Source: JBAZLV01 sp041650055
GTDB taxonomy: Bacteria > Nitrospirota > UBA9217
Length of the DNA stretch: 64,000 nucleotides
Assembly (NCBI GenBank): GCA_041650055.1
Contig: JBAZLV010000001.1
Coordinates: 107,134 to 171,133, forward strand
Reading direction: 5' to 3'
Of the stretch, positions 24,168 to 33,351 are shown in pieces. Position numbers and translations under genes: made by a program. Each line of letters opens with the position of its first letter. Position 1 is the stretch's first letter. The notes below the pieces were generated by a model that saw only the letters and a list, made by a program, of their open reading frames with translations, ran no database searches and was not told where the DNA came from.

Positions 24168-26729
24168 ATGACCGTAATCAGGGTACATGAGCTTGCAAAA
24201 AAAATGGGAGTGGAAAGCAAAGATCTCATTTCCGTGCTCGAAAAAATGGGCATCAAGGGCAAAACTGCGTCCAGCGGCCTTGATGACAAAGAGGCGAAGT
24301 CCCTGATTGAAAAATTAAAAGCATTACGAAAAGAAAAAGAAAAGGAAAAAGTTAAAAAAGAAAAAGAATCAGCAGATCCTCTTTTATCCCGGGAAGAACG
24401 GCTCAAGAAAGCTGCCGCTCTGATCGGGAAATTCTCATCAACGTTGGCAAAACCGGGAGCAAAACCAAAACCCGCTCCGCTTCCTCCAAAGCCTTCAATG
24501 CCTGCTCCTCCGGTTATTCCGCCAGCTTCACAGCTCAAACCAGCGGCTATAGATCAGAAAACAGCTGATGTAAAGACGGCATCTGTTTCTTCAAAACCCT
24601 CTGCTTCTCAGGAAACCGCCAGGCCACGAAGTGTTTCCTCCGGTCGTGTTCAGCAAGTCCAGCAGGTGCCTTCGCAACCGCAACGACCGGGGATGCCACC
24701 ACGATCTGACCGTCCATTTGGGAAAAAAACATTCGGTTCTCCTGTTCTTGAGCCTTCACAGGTTCCTCCCTCTTTGGCTCCGGCACCGGGTAAGCCTTCA
24801 AAAAAGAAATGGCAAAAGAAGTCCGATTATGAACAAAAACAGGAACGGGAGTTTCGTGAAAAACCTTCCTTTAAGAAACTTCCGGATCTTAAAACGCTTC
24901 CTGCCGGAAAGCGTTCTCATAAAAAAGACGATCGATTCCAACAGACTGATGTTGCAGAGATAACGAAACCCAGAAAGAAAATCGTTAAAATTCAGGAAGG
25001 ATGCACGATCAAGGAATTTGCCGAAGTCATGGGTCAAAAAGTTGGAGATGTCATCAAAAAACTCATGGCAATGGGAATCATGGCAACGCAAAATCAGGTC
25101 ATGGATATGGATGCCTCGATGTTGCTTGCGGACGAATATGGTATTAAGGCTGAAATTGCCAATATTGAATCCGCTGAGGACATCCTTGAAGAAAGGGTAG
25201 ATGAAACCGAGGAGAAGGTGCTTCGACCGCCGGTGGTGACGATCATGGGACATGTTGACCACGGAAAAACCTCATTGCTGGACGCCATACGGGAGACCAA
25301 TGTGGTGTCACGAGAGGCAGGCGGAATCACTCAGCATATCGGCGCTTATCAGGTGAGCCTCAAAGGAAGGGACATCACTTTTCTCGATACCCCTGGCCAT
25401 GCTGCATTCACTGCCATGCGGGCGCGTGGTGCACAAGTTACCGATATTGTGATTCTCGTGGTTGCTGCGGACGACGGAGTTATGCCGCAGACACGCGAAG
25501 CTATTAATCACGCAAAGGCTGCAAATGTTCCTATTATCGTTGCAGTGAATAAGATTGATAAACCCGAGGCAAAACCCGACCGGGTACGGCAGGAACTGTC
25601 TGAGTTTGAACTCATTTCCGAGGACTGGGGCGGCCAAACAATATTCTGCGAAGTTTCGGCCAAGAAAAAAACAGGTCTCGAGCATTTGCTCGAAATGATC
25701 CTGATACAAGCTGATATACTCGAACTTAAGGCGAATAAAGATAAAATGGCACGGGGCACGATTATTGAGGCAAAACTTGATCGTGGTCGCGGGCCGGTTG
25801 CAACGGTACTGGTCCAATCCGGCACACTTAAGACAGGCGATATTTTTGTGACCGGCATTCAATCAGGACGTGTGCGGGGACTGGTTAATGACAAAGGGGA
25901 GCGTGTTGAAGAGGCCGGACCGTCAGTTCCCGTTGAAGTTATCGGTTTTTCAGGGGTACCACTTGCAGGGGAACGATTTGTCGTTCTCGAAGAGGAACGG
26001 AAAGCAAGGCAGATCGCAGAAATCAGGCAAGCAAAACAACGCACCACTGAAATGGCTTCCATGAAAAAAGTAACGCTTGAAGATCTCCATACGCAGATTC
26101 AGGAAGGTATGGTAAAAGAGCTGAATATCGTATTAAAGGCGGATGTACAAGGTTCAGCCGGAGCCATTGTTGATTCACTTGAGAAGCTGTCAACGCCTGC
26201 TGTTAAACTTAAGGTAATCCATAGCTCCGTCGGCGCCATTAATGAGACGGATGTTATGCTTGCTGCCGCATCAAATGCGATTATTATTGGTTTTGGAATC
26301 AGACCGGAGCCAAAGGCAACGGAATTGGCGCAGCGTGAAGGCGTTGACATTCGATTATATAATATCATTTACAATGCGATTGATGATATTAAAGCGGCCA
26401 TGGAAGGATTGCTTGAACCGACGCTTAAGGAACGGGTACTTGGCCGGGCCCAGGTCCGCGAAACATTCCATGTTTCAAAGATCGGTACGATTGCAGGATC
26501 CTATGTTTTGGACGGGACCATGAGTAGACAGTCCGATGGTGTGCGTGTATTGCGCGATAATGCGGTGATTTATGAAGGCAAATTGCATTCTCTGAAGCGG
26601 TTTAAAGATGACGTGCGCGAAGTTCAGGCAGGCTATGAGTGCGGCATCGGTGTTGAGAATTTTAACGATATCAAAGTTGGCGATATTATCGAAGCATTTG
26701 TTGTTGAAAAAGTGGCGGCAAAACTTTAG
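24168..26729 (+). CDS. infB: Translation initiation factor IF-2
   Basis: 853 aa from ATG 24168, preceded by a purine-rich site (GGAGAAAAGGA); an in-frame TTG at 24150 is less likely. IF2_N domain at 1-50 ('VIRVHELAKKMGVESKDLI'), a long Pro/Lys-rich disordered linker (about 60-265), a second IF2_N-like module (about 280-330, 'CTIKEFAEVMGQKVGDVIKKL'), then the GTPase domain with G1 'GHVDHGKT', G3 'DTPGHAAFT' and G4 'NKID', two beta-barrels and the C2 domain that binds formyl-Met-tRNA. Positions initiator tRNA on the 30S subunit. Confidence 0.97.
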   Translation: MTVIRVHELAKKMGVESKDLISVLEKMGIKGKTASSGLDDKEAKSLIEKLKALRKEKEKEKVKKEKESADPLLSREERLKKAAALIGKFSSTLAKPGAKPKPAPLPPKPSMPAPPVIPPASQLKPAAIDQKTADVKTASVSSKPSASQETARPRSVSSGRVQQVQQVPSQPQRPGMPPRSDRPFGKKTFGSPVLEPSQVPPSLAPAPGKPSKKKWQKKSDYEQKQEREFREKPSFKKLPDLKTLPAGKRSHKKDDRFQQTDVAEITKPRKKIVKIQEGCTIKEFAEVMGQKVGDVIKKLMAMGIMATQNQVMDMDASMLLADEYGIKAEIANIESAEDILEERVDETEEKVLRPPVVTIMGHVDHGKTSLLDAIRETNVVSREAGGITQHIGAYQVSLKGRDITFLDTPGHAAFTAMRARGAQVTDIVILVVAADDGVMPQTREAINHAKAANVPIIVAVNKIDKPEAKPDRVRQELSEFELISEDWGGQTIFCEVSAKKKTGLEHLLEMILIQADILELKANKDKMARGTIIEAKLDRGRGPVATVLVQSGTLKTGDIFVTGIQSGRVRGLVNDKGERVEEAGPSVPVEVIGFSGVPLAGERFVVLEEERKARQIAEIRQAKQRTTEMASMKKVTLEDLHTQIQEGMVKELNIVLKADVQGSAGAIVDSLEKLSTPAVKLKVIHSSVGAINETDVMLAAASNAIIIGFGIRPEPKATELAQREGVDIRLYNIIYNAIDDIKAAMEGLLEPTLKERVLGRAQVRETFHVSKIGTIAGSYVLDGTMSRQSDGVRVLRDNAVIYEGKLHSLKRFKDDVREVQAGYECGIGVENFNDIKVGDIIEAFVVEKVAAKL

Positions 26730-26789
26730 AAATCGGTTCCCCGGCTCCTTAAATTAATGACCTGATTTCAGTTAACAGCTCATTCATGT

Positions 26790-27071
26790 ATGTTTATCGG
26801 CGTTTGTACCATTGAATTGCATCTTCCCGACAGCAATTCGCTTAAAGCAAAAAGACATGTACTGAAAAGTCTCAAGGACAGGATTCGGAACAAATTTAAT
26901 GTTTCTGTTGCAGAGGTTGGAGACAATGATCTCTGGCAAAAGGTGTCTCTGGCGGTTGCAGCAGTTAGTAATGATAAATCCCACCTGAACCAGACACTGG
27001 ATCATGTTATGAACATGGTGCATAGTATTCCGGAAATACATCTGCTGGATTATCAGATAGAAATATTTTGA
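26790..27071 (+). CDS. DUF503/YlxP-family small protein
   Basis: 93 aa. Matches the DUF503 (YlxP) family: 'MFIGVCTIELHLPDSNSLKAK' start, 'RHVLKSLKDRIRNKFNVSVAEV', 'LWQKVSLAVAAVS'. A compact ferredoxin-like alpha/beta protein that sits almost always between infB and rbfA; related in position to ribosome assembly, with no proven biochemical role. The gap to infB is 60 bases and to rbfA 56. Confidence 0.9.
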   Translation: MFIGVCTIELHLPDSNSLKAKRHVLKSLKDRIRNKFNVSVAEVGDNDLWQKVSLAVAAVSNDKSHLNQTLDHVMNMVHSIPEIHLLDYQIEIF

Positions 27072-27127
27072 AGAATGTAAAATGAGTCGAACTCGGGAGC
27101 ATTTTTCGGCTTATCAGATAAAGAATT

Positions 27128-27514
27128 ATGGCAAAACCGTCATTTAAAAGAGCAGCACGTGTTGCTGATCAGATCAAACAGGAAATTGCGGATATCTTGA
27201 TGCGCAAAATCAAAGATCCCAGGATCGGATTTGTGACCGTAACCGACGTTGAGGTGTCAGATGATCTTAAGAATGTAAAAGTCTTTGTGAGCGTTTATGG
27301 CGGCGATAAAGAAAAAGAAGCGACTCTTCAAGGATTGAAAAGCGCTTCCCCGTTTATTCGTTCTGAATTGGGGCATCGAATGCGGTTGCGGGTGGTTCCT
27401 GATTTATTATTTAAATTCGACAACACTGCTGAAAAAAGTGCTCATATCATGGAACTTCTGCATGAACTGGAAAAGGAACGGAATAAAAACGATGACGATC
27501 AAGGGCAACCCTGA
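27128..27514 (+). CDS. rbfA: 30S ribosome-binding factor RbfA
   Basis: 128 aa. KH-like fold with the family pattern 'RAARVADQIKQEIADILM', 'IKDPRIGFVTVTDVEVSDDLKNVKVFVSV' and 'LGHRMRLRVVPDLLFKFD'. Needed for 16S rRNA 5' processing and cold adaptation. The Asp/Asn-rich C terminus is coded by the segment that also holds the nrnA start, giving a 23-base overlap. Confidence 0.95.
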   Translation: MAKPSFKRAARVADQIKQEIADILMRKIKDPRIGFVTVTDVEVSDDLKNVKVFVSVYGGDKEKEATLQGLKSASPFIRSELGHRMRLRVVPDLLFKFDNTAEKSAHIMELLHELEKERNKNDDDQGQP

Positions 27515-28481
27515 AAGCATACTTGCAGAATTAAAACGATTGAACCGTTTTTTAATTTCCGTCCATGTAAGTCCTGACGGTGACGCTCTTGGTTCCCAGC
27601 TCGCATTGATGTTAGCATTGAAAAAACTGCATAAGAGCGTGGAATTATATAACAATGATCCCGTTCCTGAAATTTACCGATTTCTTCCGCATGCCGACGA
27701 GATAAGGATCGGATCTTCCCTGCCTGAAACGTATGATGCTTATATAGTACTTGATTCCGATCCTTCTCGAACGGGTTTTTTCCAAAACAGTTTCCCTGTC
27801 GGCACCCTTATCAATATCGATCATCATATAACGAATGAAGGTGTCTGGCCTTATACCTGGCTTGATCCTTCCGCATCTGCAACCGGTGAGTTGATTTACC
27901 GACTTATTCTTTTACTCGGCGTACCGATCGATCGTGAAATTGCTCTTTGTCTTTACACCTCTATTTTTACGGACACCGGCTCTTTTCGGTATACCAATAC
28001 CACTCCTGAAAGCATGAGAATCGCGGCAACGCTGCTCGAATACGGGGTAGATCCCTGGTTAGTGACAGAACAGGTGTATGAATCCTTTGCCTTTCAGCGT
28101 GTGCAACTGCTTGGTCATGTTTTGGCAAACATACAGCGCAATCCAAACGGGACAATTGCATGGGTGGTGGTAACTGATGATCTCTACCGGAAAACCGGAA
28201 CCACTGCCCAGGATACCGATAACTTCGTCAATTTTGTTCGTTCAGTACACGGTGTGGAAGTTGCGGTTTTGTTTCGTCAGACGGGTGACACGCAATATAA
28301 GATAAGTTTGCGATCGAAAGGACGCATTGATTTGTCCGGTTTGGCACAACTGCTCGGCGGTGGAGGACATAAAAATGCCGCCGGCGCTACGCTCAACGGT
28401 TTGTTTGAAGACGTACGCGACTCTGTTCTTGTAAAACTTGAACATATTGTCAGTTTGCAGCTCCAAAAACCGGCTGTCTGA
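27492..28481 (+). CDS. nrnA: Bifunctional oligoribonuclease / pAp phosphatase (DHH family)
   Basis: 329 aa from ATG 27492 inside the end of rbfA, with AAAAGGAACGG a short way upstream; the ATG 27438 frame extension is not conserved. DHH domain with 'HVSPDGDALGSQLA', 'VLDSDPSRTGFF', 'NIDHHITN' (the DHH triad) and 'YTSIFTDTGSFRYTNTTP', and DHHA1 domain ending with 'GGGGHKNAAGATL'. Degrades 2-5-mer RNA and dephosphorylates pAp. Its place between rbfA and truB is common in many phyla. Confidence 0.94.
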   Translation: MTIKGNPESILAELKRLNRFLISVHVSPDGDALGSQLALMLALKKLHKSVELYNNDPVPEIYRFLPHADEIRIGSSLPETYDAYIVLDSDPSRTGFFQNSFPVGTLINIDHHITNEGVWPYTWLDPSASATGELIYRLILLLGVPIDREIALCLYTSIFTDTGSFRYTNTTPESMRIAATLLEYGVDPWLVTEQVYESFAFQRVQLLGHVLANIQRNPNGTIAWVVVTDDLYRKTGTTAQDTDNFVNFVRSVHGVEVAVLFRQTGDTQYKISLRSKGRIDLSGLAQLLGGGGHKNAAGATLNGLFEDVRDSVLVKLEHIVSLQLQKPAV

Positions 28482-28489
28482 GATCGATC

Positions 28490-29383
28490 ATGGACGGGGT
28501 CCTTGTTCTTCATAAACCATCAGGAATAACTTCCCATGATGCTGTACTCCGTGTTCGCAGAATGATCGGGTATGACCGTATTGGTCATACAGGCACGCTC
28601 GATCCTCTTGCAACCGGCGTTTTAGTGCTTTGCATCGGGAAGGCAACCCGTATAGCATCCTATCTGGAAGCCGGGGAAAAAGAATATCATGCCATCCTCA
28701 GGCTTGGCGTCACAACAGATACCCTTGATGCCGAAGGCAACATTCTTGAAACAAAATCATATATCCCGCCTGATGATAATCATATCAAAGGGGTTTTTAA
28801 GAGCTTTCTAGGCACTATTCATCAACAGCCACCTGCTTACTCTGCCATTAAAATTGCAGGGGTCCGGTCATACAAACTTGCACGAGAGGGAAAGGCCGTT
28901 TCTCTTTCGCCCCGGGCAGTAACCATTCACGCGCTTGAAGTAACGGCATATAATGACCCATTCATACATTTTACGGTACGATGTTCAAAGGGAGTGTATA
29001 TACGGTCATTATGTGCTGATATTGGAACGGCATTGGGAATGGGGGCACATTTAACACGTCTGATACGAACGCGTTCCGGACATTTTTCTCTTGAAAAGGC
29101 CCTGACCTTTGAAATGCTTGCAGAATTATGGGCAAAAAAACAGATTCAGGAGGCTCTTATTTCTCTAGACGATTCTTTGCAGGAATTTCCGGCGATTTCG
29201 GTTGAACCCGCTGAATCTGTGCGTATTTTGCATGGGAATTCCATACCATGGCATGAGCCAGCCATGAATCCTGTCCAGGGATTAGTCCGAGTCCATGACT
29301 CATCCAAAAGACTGTTAGCTTTGGGGCGGTTGGAACAAGGCATGCTTAAACCGAAACTGGTTTTAGTGGAGTTCACGAAATAA
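28490..29383 (+). CDS. truB: tRNA pseudouridine-55 synthase
   Basis: 297 aa. Converts U55 in the T loop of tRNAs to pseudouridine. Catalytic Asp in 'GHTGTLDPLATGVL'; further motifs 'KPSGITSHDAV', 'EYHAILRLGVTTDT', 'QQPPAYSAIKIAGVRSYKLAREG' and 'VRCSKGVYIRSLCADIG'. The C-terminal PUA-like tail is present. It starts 8 bases after nrnA. Confidence 0.96.
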   Translation: MDGVLVLHKPSGITSHDAVLRVRRMIGYDRIGHTGTLDPLATGVLVLCIGKATRIASYLEAGEKEYHAILRLGVTTDTLDAEGNILETKSYIPPDDNHIKGVFKSFLGTIHQQPPAYSAIKIAGVRSYKLAREGKAVSLSPRAVTIHALEVTAYNDPFIHFTVRCSKGVYIRSLCADIGTALGMGAHLTRLIRTRSGHFSLEKALTFEMLAELWAKKQIQEALISLDDSLQEFPAISVEPAESVRILHGNSIPWHEPAMNPVQGLVRVHDSSKRLLALGRLEQGMLKPKLVLVEFTK

Positions 29384-29386
29384 GGC

Positions 29387-29415
29387 TTTACAACCTGCTG
29401 TAAATATGATATTTT
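29387..29415 (+). promoter_or_regulatory. Candidate internal promoter for rpsO-pnp with an inverted repeat
   Basis: TTTACA (29387-29392), 17-base spacer, TATTTT (29410-29415), about 40 bases before the rpsO ATG. The -35 box forms an exact inverted repeat with TGTAAA (29399-29404; arms TTTACA/TGTAAA, 6-base spacer), so a repressor could bind there. rpsO and pnp have their own promoters in E. coli. Confidence 0.5.
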
Positions 29416-29455
29416 ATCTCGCTTTACACTATATCGAGGAAAGGAGGGTACGGTT

Positions 29456-29719
29456 ATGGATAAAGAGAAAAAGACGAATCTGATTAGTACATATCGAAGA
29501 CATGCATCGGATACCGGTTCTCCGGAAGTACAGATCGCCATTTTAAGCAGCCGCATAAGCCATCTGACGGAACATCTTCAGATACACAAGCAAGATCAAC
29601 ATTCACGCCGCGGGCTTTTAAAAATGGTCGGCCAGAGACGTCGTCATCTTGACTATTTGAAGAAAAGCAATCTGGGCCGTTACCGTCAGGTCATAGACCA
29701 GCTCGGTATACGAAAATAG
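29456..29719 (+). CDS. rpsO: 30S ribosomal protein S15
   Basis: 87 aa. 'ASDTGSPEVQIAILSSRISHLTEHL' and 'RRGLLKMVGQRRRHLDYLK' are the diagnostic S15 segments. Binds the 16S rRNA central domain early in 30S assembly. A strong ribosome site (AAAGGAGG) lies about 8 bases before the ATG. In E. coli S15 represses its own mRNA; the leader here (29384-29455) is short and I see no clear pseudoknot. Confidence 0.97.
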   Translation: MDKEKKTNLISTYRRHASDTGSPEVQIAILSSRISHLTEHLQIHKQDQHSRRGLLKMVGQRRRHLDYLKKSNLGRYRQVIDQLGIRK

Positions 29720-29748
29720 GTATTTAAATTAAAGAAGAGTGAGGTTTC

Positions 29749-31848
29749 ATGACCACAACTGTAGAAACAGAAATAGGAGGCAAACGCATCATCCTGGAAA
29801 CAGGCCTGCTTGCAAAACAGGCAAACGGCGCTGTCGTTGTTACCTACGGCGATACCGTAGTTCTTGCCACGGCGGTCACATCAAAGGTTGAGCGTGAAAA
29901 TGTTGATTTTTTCCCTTTAACCGTGGATTACCAGGAAAAGGCGTATGCCGCAGGAAGAATTCCCGGTGGTTTTTTCAAACGGGAAGGCCGGCAGAGCGAA
30001 AAAGAGATACTGTCATCCCGGCTGATTGACAGGCCCATACGGCCGTTGTTCCCGGACGGGTATTATTTTGATACGCAGGTGATTGCATCAGTTCTTTCCA
30101 TTGGCGATGAAAGCTCAATGGATCTTATGGGGATGATCGCCTCATCAGCAGCACTATCCATTTCTGATATTCCATTTAACGGCCCGATCGGGGCGGTACG
30201 GGTGGGATTGGTCAACGGGGCATACATCATTAATCCAGGGAAAAAAGATCTTGAAAATACCAGCCTGAATCTTGTTGTTGCAGGTACAGCCGATGCCATC
30301 ATGATGGTTGAAGGCGGTTCCCATGAACTATCTGAAGACCAGATGCTTGAAGCGCTTCAAATTGCACATGACGAGATTAAAAAAATCGTTGTGCTTCAAC
30401 AAGAGCTTGTTGCGAAAGTCGGGAAACAAAAACAGCTGGTCAAGACCGTGGAGAGCGATGCGGAACTCGAAGAGCAGGTTGCTGCTCTGGCTCTTGAACA
30501 GCTGAAAAGTTCCATCATTATTCCGAATAAACAAGAGCGCCAGAAAACACTCGATGTGCTTCTTGATTCGATAAAACAGAAGCTTAAAAAAGAAGATGAT
30601 CCTGCCGCCAGAAGCAGGCAGATTGCTGAAATCTTTTTCCGACTTGAGAAGAACGAGGTACGAAAGATCATCCTTGAACAAGGCATCCGTACAGACGGAA
30701 GAAAACCACAGGATATAAGGCCCATCAGTTCAACGGTCGGGCTTCTTCCCCGGACCCATGGTTCTGCATTGTTTACCCGGGGTGAAACCCAGGCTCTTGT
30801 TGTAGCAACACTGGGAACATCAGAAGATGAACAGCGGATTGATTCTCTCGAAGGGGAATATTTCAAGACCTTTATGCTGCACTATAATTTTCCTCCCTTC
30901 AGTGTGGGAGAAACAAAACCACTTCGGGGACCGGGTAGAAGAGAAGTCGGTCACGGAGCGCTCGCTGAACGGGCACTGAAGCCCATGGTGCCTACCAAAC
31001 TGGAATTTCCGTATACGATCCGGTTGGTTTCCGATATTCTCGAATCAAATGGTTCATCGTCCATGGCAACGGTTTGCGGAGGGACTCTCGCGCTGATGGA
31101 TGCGGGCGTTCCCCTTAAGGCTCCTGTCGCGGGAATTGCCATGGGGCTTATCAAGGAAGGCGAAAAAGTAGTTGTGCTTTCGGATATTCTCGGACTGGAA
31201 GATCACCTTGGCGACATGGATTTTAAGGTTACCGGAACGAGCACGGGAATTACAGCGCTCCAGATGGATATGAAAATTGAAGGAATCACAATTGATATCA
31301 TGCGAAGAGCGCTCCAACAGGCAAAAGAAGGACGCCTTCATATTCTGGGAAAGATGGTAGAAACACTTGCTGCACCGCGCCAAAATCTGAATCCTTTTGC
31401 ACCCAGAATTATTACGATGCAGATTAATCCGGATAAAATCAAAGATGTCATTGGAAGCGGCGGGAAAGTAATTAGAAGTATTGTGGAACAAACCGGTGCC
31501 AAAATTGATATTGAGGACAGTGGTTTGATCAACATAGCCTCCGCAGATGAAGCTGCAGCCAGCAAGGCTAAGGAAATCATACGCGGAATTGTCCAAGAAG
31601 CAGAAGTAGGCAAGCTCTATATGGGCAAGGTTCGAAAAATCATGGATTTCGGAGCATTTGTCGAAATATTCCCTGGTACTGACGGACTTCTTCATATTTC
31701 TCAAATTTCTGAACGCAGACTTGAGAAAGTGACTGATGAACTCAAGGAAGGCGATGAAGTTCTGGTTAAAGTGCTTGAGGTTGACCGCCAGGGGAAAATA
31801 CGGTTGTCGCGAAAAGAAGCAATGCGAGATAAAGAAAAAACGAAATAA
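29749..31848 (+). CDS. pnp: Polyribonucleotide nucleotidyltransferase (PNPase)
   Basis: 699 aa. Phosphorolytic 3'-5' exoribonuclease of the RNA decay machinery. Two RNase PH domains (about 10-230 and 315-545), with the RNA-binding 'FFKREGRQSEKEILSSRLIDRP' loop in the first and 'GRREVGHGALAERAL' plus the catalytic Asp region 'SDILGLEDHLGDMDFKVTGT' in the second; then KH ('KDVIGSGGKVIRSIVEQTGAKIDI') and S1 ('VRKIMDFGAFVEIFPGTDGLLHIS') domains. It ends the operon and is followed at once by a strong terminator. Confidence 0.97.
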   Translation: MTTTVETEIGGKRIILETGLLAKQANGAVVVTYGDTVVLATAVTSKVERENVDFFPLTVDYQEKAYAAGRIPGGFFKREGRQSEKEILSSRLIDRPIRPLFPDGYYFDTQVIASVLSIGDESSMDLMGMIASSAALSISDIPFNGPIGAVRVGLVNGAYIINPGKKDLENTSLNLVVAGTADAIMMVEGGSHELSEDQMLEALQIAHDEIKKIVVLQQELVAKVGKQKQLVKTVESDAELEEQVAALALEQLKSSIIIPNKQERQKTLDVLLDSIKQKLKKEDDPAARSRQIAEIFFRLEKNEVRKIILEQGIRTDGRKPQDIRPISSTVGLLPRTHGSALFTRGETQALVVATLGTSEDEQRIDSLEGEYFKTFMLHYNFPPFSVGETKPLRGPGRREVGHGALAERALKPMVPTKLEFPYTIRLVSDILESNGSSSMATVCGGTLALMDAGVPLKAPVAGIAMGLIKEGEKVVVLSDILGLEDHLGDMDFKVTGTSTGITALQMDMKIEGITIDIMRRALQQAKEGRLHILGKMVETLAAPRQNLNPFAPRIITMQINPDKIKDVIGSGGKVIRSIVEQTGAKIDIEDSGLINIASADEAAASKAKEIIRGIVQEAEVGKLYMGKVRKIMDFGAFVEIFPGTDGLLHISQISERRLEKVTDELKEGDEVLVKVLEVDRQGKIRLSRKEAMRDKEKTK

Positions 31849-31871
31849 CGATACTCTATGAAAATTACGTG

Positions 31872-31918
31872 AAGGAAATAGGAATAGTGGAATGTGAATC
31901 CTATTTCCTTTTTTGTTT
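31872..31918 (+). terminator. Strong intrinsic terminator after pnp
   Basis: AAGGAAATAGGA (31872-31883) pairs perfectly with TCCTATTTCCTT (31899-31910) across a 15-base loop; six T's (31909-31914) end the stem. It ends the rimP-to-pnp operon. The 5' extension of the next frame (GTG 31894) lies in this hairpin and is not a real start. Confidence 0.9.
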
Positions 31919-31974
31919 GCTCGTTGCTTCCCTTCTTTTTAGCTCCTGATACGTTTATGCACAAGGAGAGAACA

Positions 31975-33201
31975 GTGCCGAAATATGATGTTGCCATAGT
32001 GGGATCCGGTTTCAGCGCACTCGCAACTGCAGCGCTGTTGTCCCGTAAAAAAAGAAAGATCGTTATTCTTGAACAAGGGCCATCCATCAACAATACGTTC
32101 GCGGTTATTGAGAAATCCGGCCTGATCTTTCATCCTGGGCCGTCGTTTTTTTTTGGTTTTGAGCCAGGAGGTGTGCTCAGGGAATTTGCCGTTCAACTCG
32201 GCATCACTCCCCGTACTGCTCTTGCGACTCCCTATCAGGTCGTTCTTCCCGATAAAAGACTGACTGTGTTCGCAGAACTACGCAAAACTCAAGATGAATT
32301 GCAACGGGAGTTTCCCCAAGAGACGAATTCTTTTTTTAAAATGTATAAAGACATCGAAAGACTTCGAGAGCAAACAGGAAAAAACAGCCTGCGCTCCTTT
32401 TTTGTCCATCGCAAATCAGCTGCACAGTTTATCCGTTCATATCAGTTTAGCCCCAGTCTGAACGCTTTTTTTGACATTCAGGCACAGTTTTTCTTTCAGA
32501 AAACGCTTCGAGAGCTTTCGCTTGCCTCATTTATTACGTTATGTGACACCCCTCCAAGAAATTTTACTGATGGTTTTTATCAATTCTGTGATCAGCTTGC
32601 CGGAATTATCCATCGTCAGGGAGGCGATATTCGGACCAATGAATCATCTCTTGAATTACTCATAAAACACAACCATATGGAAGGTATCAAAACGACGCGC
32701 GGAGTCATAGAAGCTGATAAATATCTTATAAATGTATTTCCAGCCGGCAATCGATCGCTGGTGTTTGCGGGGCTCTGTGAAAATGCAGTTCCCGTGGGAA
32801 TGCGCGATCATGTACTTTATCTGCCAGAGTATTCCCGGCCACAAGAGTTCCTTTCAATTTCGCTTCAGTCCGGTGTTCATGGATCAGGATCACTGAAAGG
32901 CGTGCGGGGTTTATCCCTCTTGCTCCCTCCAAGTCATGGGGAGTCTCCTGACAAGAACATGATCATTGATGCAGTTCAAGACCTGATCCCATTTTTGAAA
33001 GAGTACCTTTTATTTGTACATGAGTATAAACCGAAGACCGGATATGGGTTGGCGCCTGCAGGTATTTCATTCAAGCCACTGCATACGTATAAGGGTATGC
33101 CGATTCTGGCAGCATCAAGGAATGTAGTTATTATGAACGATATTCCCGAAGCTCCTCTTGAAATGGTTTCAGCAGCATATCATCTTGAAAAAATAGTGTG
33201 A
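31975..33201 (+). CDS. Phytoene-desaturase-like FAD-dependent oxidoreductase
   Basis: 408 aa from GTG 31975, with AAGGAG (31963-31968) 6 bases ahead. N-terminal dinucleotide-binding fold 'DVAIVGSGFSALATAALLSRKK' ending in the acidic 'VILEQG', and the FAD-contact segment 'LIFHPGPSFFFGFEPGG'. The C terminus 'GYGLAPAGISFKPLHTYKGM' followed by 'NVVIMND' resembles CrtI/FixC-type amine-oxidase-superfamily proteins, but is shorter than typical carotenoid desaturases (about 490-510 aa). No carotenoid or isoprenoid gene is near, so the substrate is unknown. It stands alone between two terminators. Confidence 0.75.
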   Translation: MPKYDVAIVGSGFSALATAALLSRKKRKIVILEQGPSINNTFAVIEKSGLIFHPGPSFFFGFEPGGVLREFAVQLGITPRTALATPYQVVLPDKRLTVFAELRKTQDELQREFPQETNSFFKMYKDIERLREQTGKNSLRSFFVHRKSAAQFIRSYQFSPSLNAFFDIQAQFFFQKTLRELSLASFITLCDTPPRNFTDGFYQFCDQLAGIIHRQGGDIRTNESSLELLIKHNHMEGIKTTRGVIEADKYLINVFPAGNRSLVFAGLCENAVPVGMRDHVLYLPEYSRPQEFLSISLQSGVHGSGSLKGVRGLSLLLPPSHGESPDKNMIIDAVQDLIPFLKEYLLFVHEYKPKTGYGLAPAGISFKPLHTYKGMPILAASRNVVIMNDIPEAPLEMVSAAYHLEKIV

Positions 33202-33238
33202 GACGAACCAATTTCACCATGTCTCATTTTATTTTTTT
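33199..33238 (+). terminator. Probable weak terminator after the oxidoreductase
   Basis: TGAGAC (33199-33204, overlapping the stop codon) and GTCTCA (33221-33226) form a 6-bp stem with a 16-base loop, followed by a T-rich tract to 33238. The stem is short, so this is likely but not certain. Confidence 0.5.
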
Positions 33239-33288
33239 ACGAATAAGAGATAACACATTGAAAAATAAAGACTGCCATTTTTTTGACA

Positions 33289-33317
33289 TACCCATAAAAT
33301 ACCCAGTTCTGGGTATT
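33289..33317. promoter_or_regulatory. Operator-like palindrome and repeats at the small-RNA promoter
   Basis: AATACCCAG (33298-33306), TT, CTGGGTATT (33309-33317) is a perfect 20-base inverted repeat whose right end overlaps the -35 box at 33316. A further TACCCA copy lies at 33289-33294, exactly 11 bases (one helical turn) before the copy at 33300. This looks like a protein-binding site that would block or control the promoter. Confidence 0.55.
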
Positions 33318-33345
33318 GACGTTACCCCATATTATTACCTATAAT
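33316..33345 (+). promoter_or_regulatory. Strong sigma-70 promoter with no downstream gene on the same strand
   Basis: TTGACG (33316-33321), 18-base spacer, perfect TATAAT (33340-33345). The predicted start is about 33352. The next feature on this strand is a terminator at 33450-33480; beyond it clpC runs the other way. The promoter therefore seems to serve a short noncoding transcript. Confidence 0.65.
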
Positions 33346-33351
33346 CAGCAC

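Noticed and set aside
31894..31974. Extended start of the FAD oxidoreductase at GTG 31894
   Set aside because: The extension runs through the pnp terminator hairpin and encodes a Phe-rich, non-conserved peptide; GTG 31975 has AAGGAG correctly placed.
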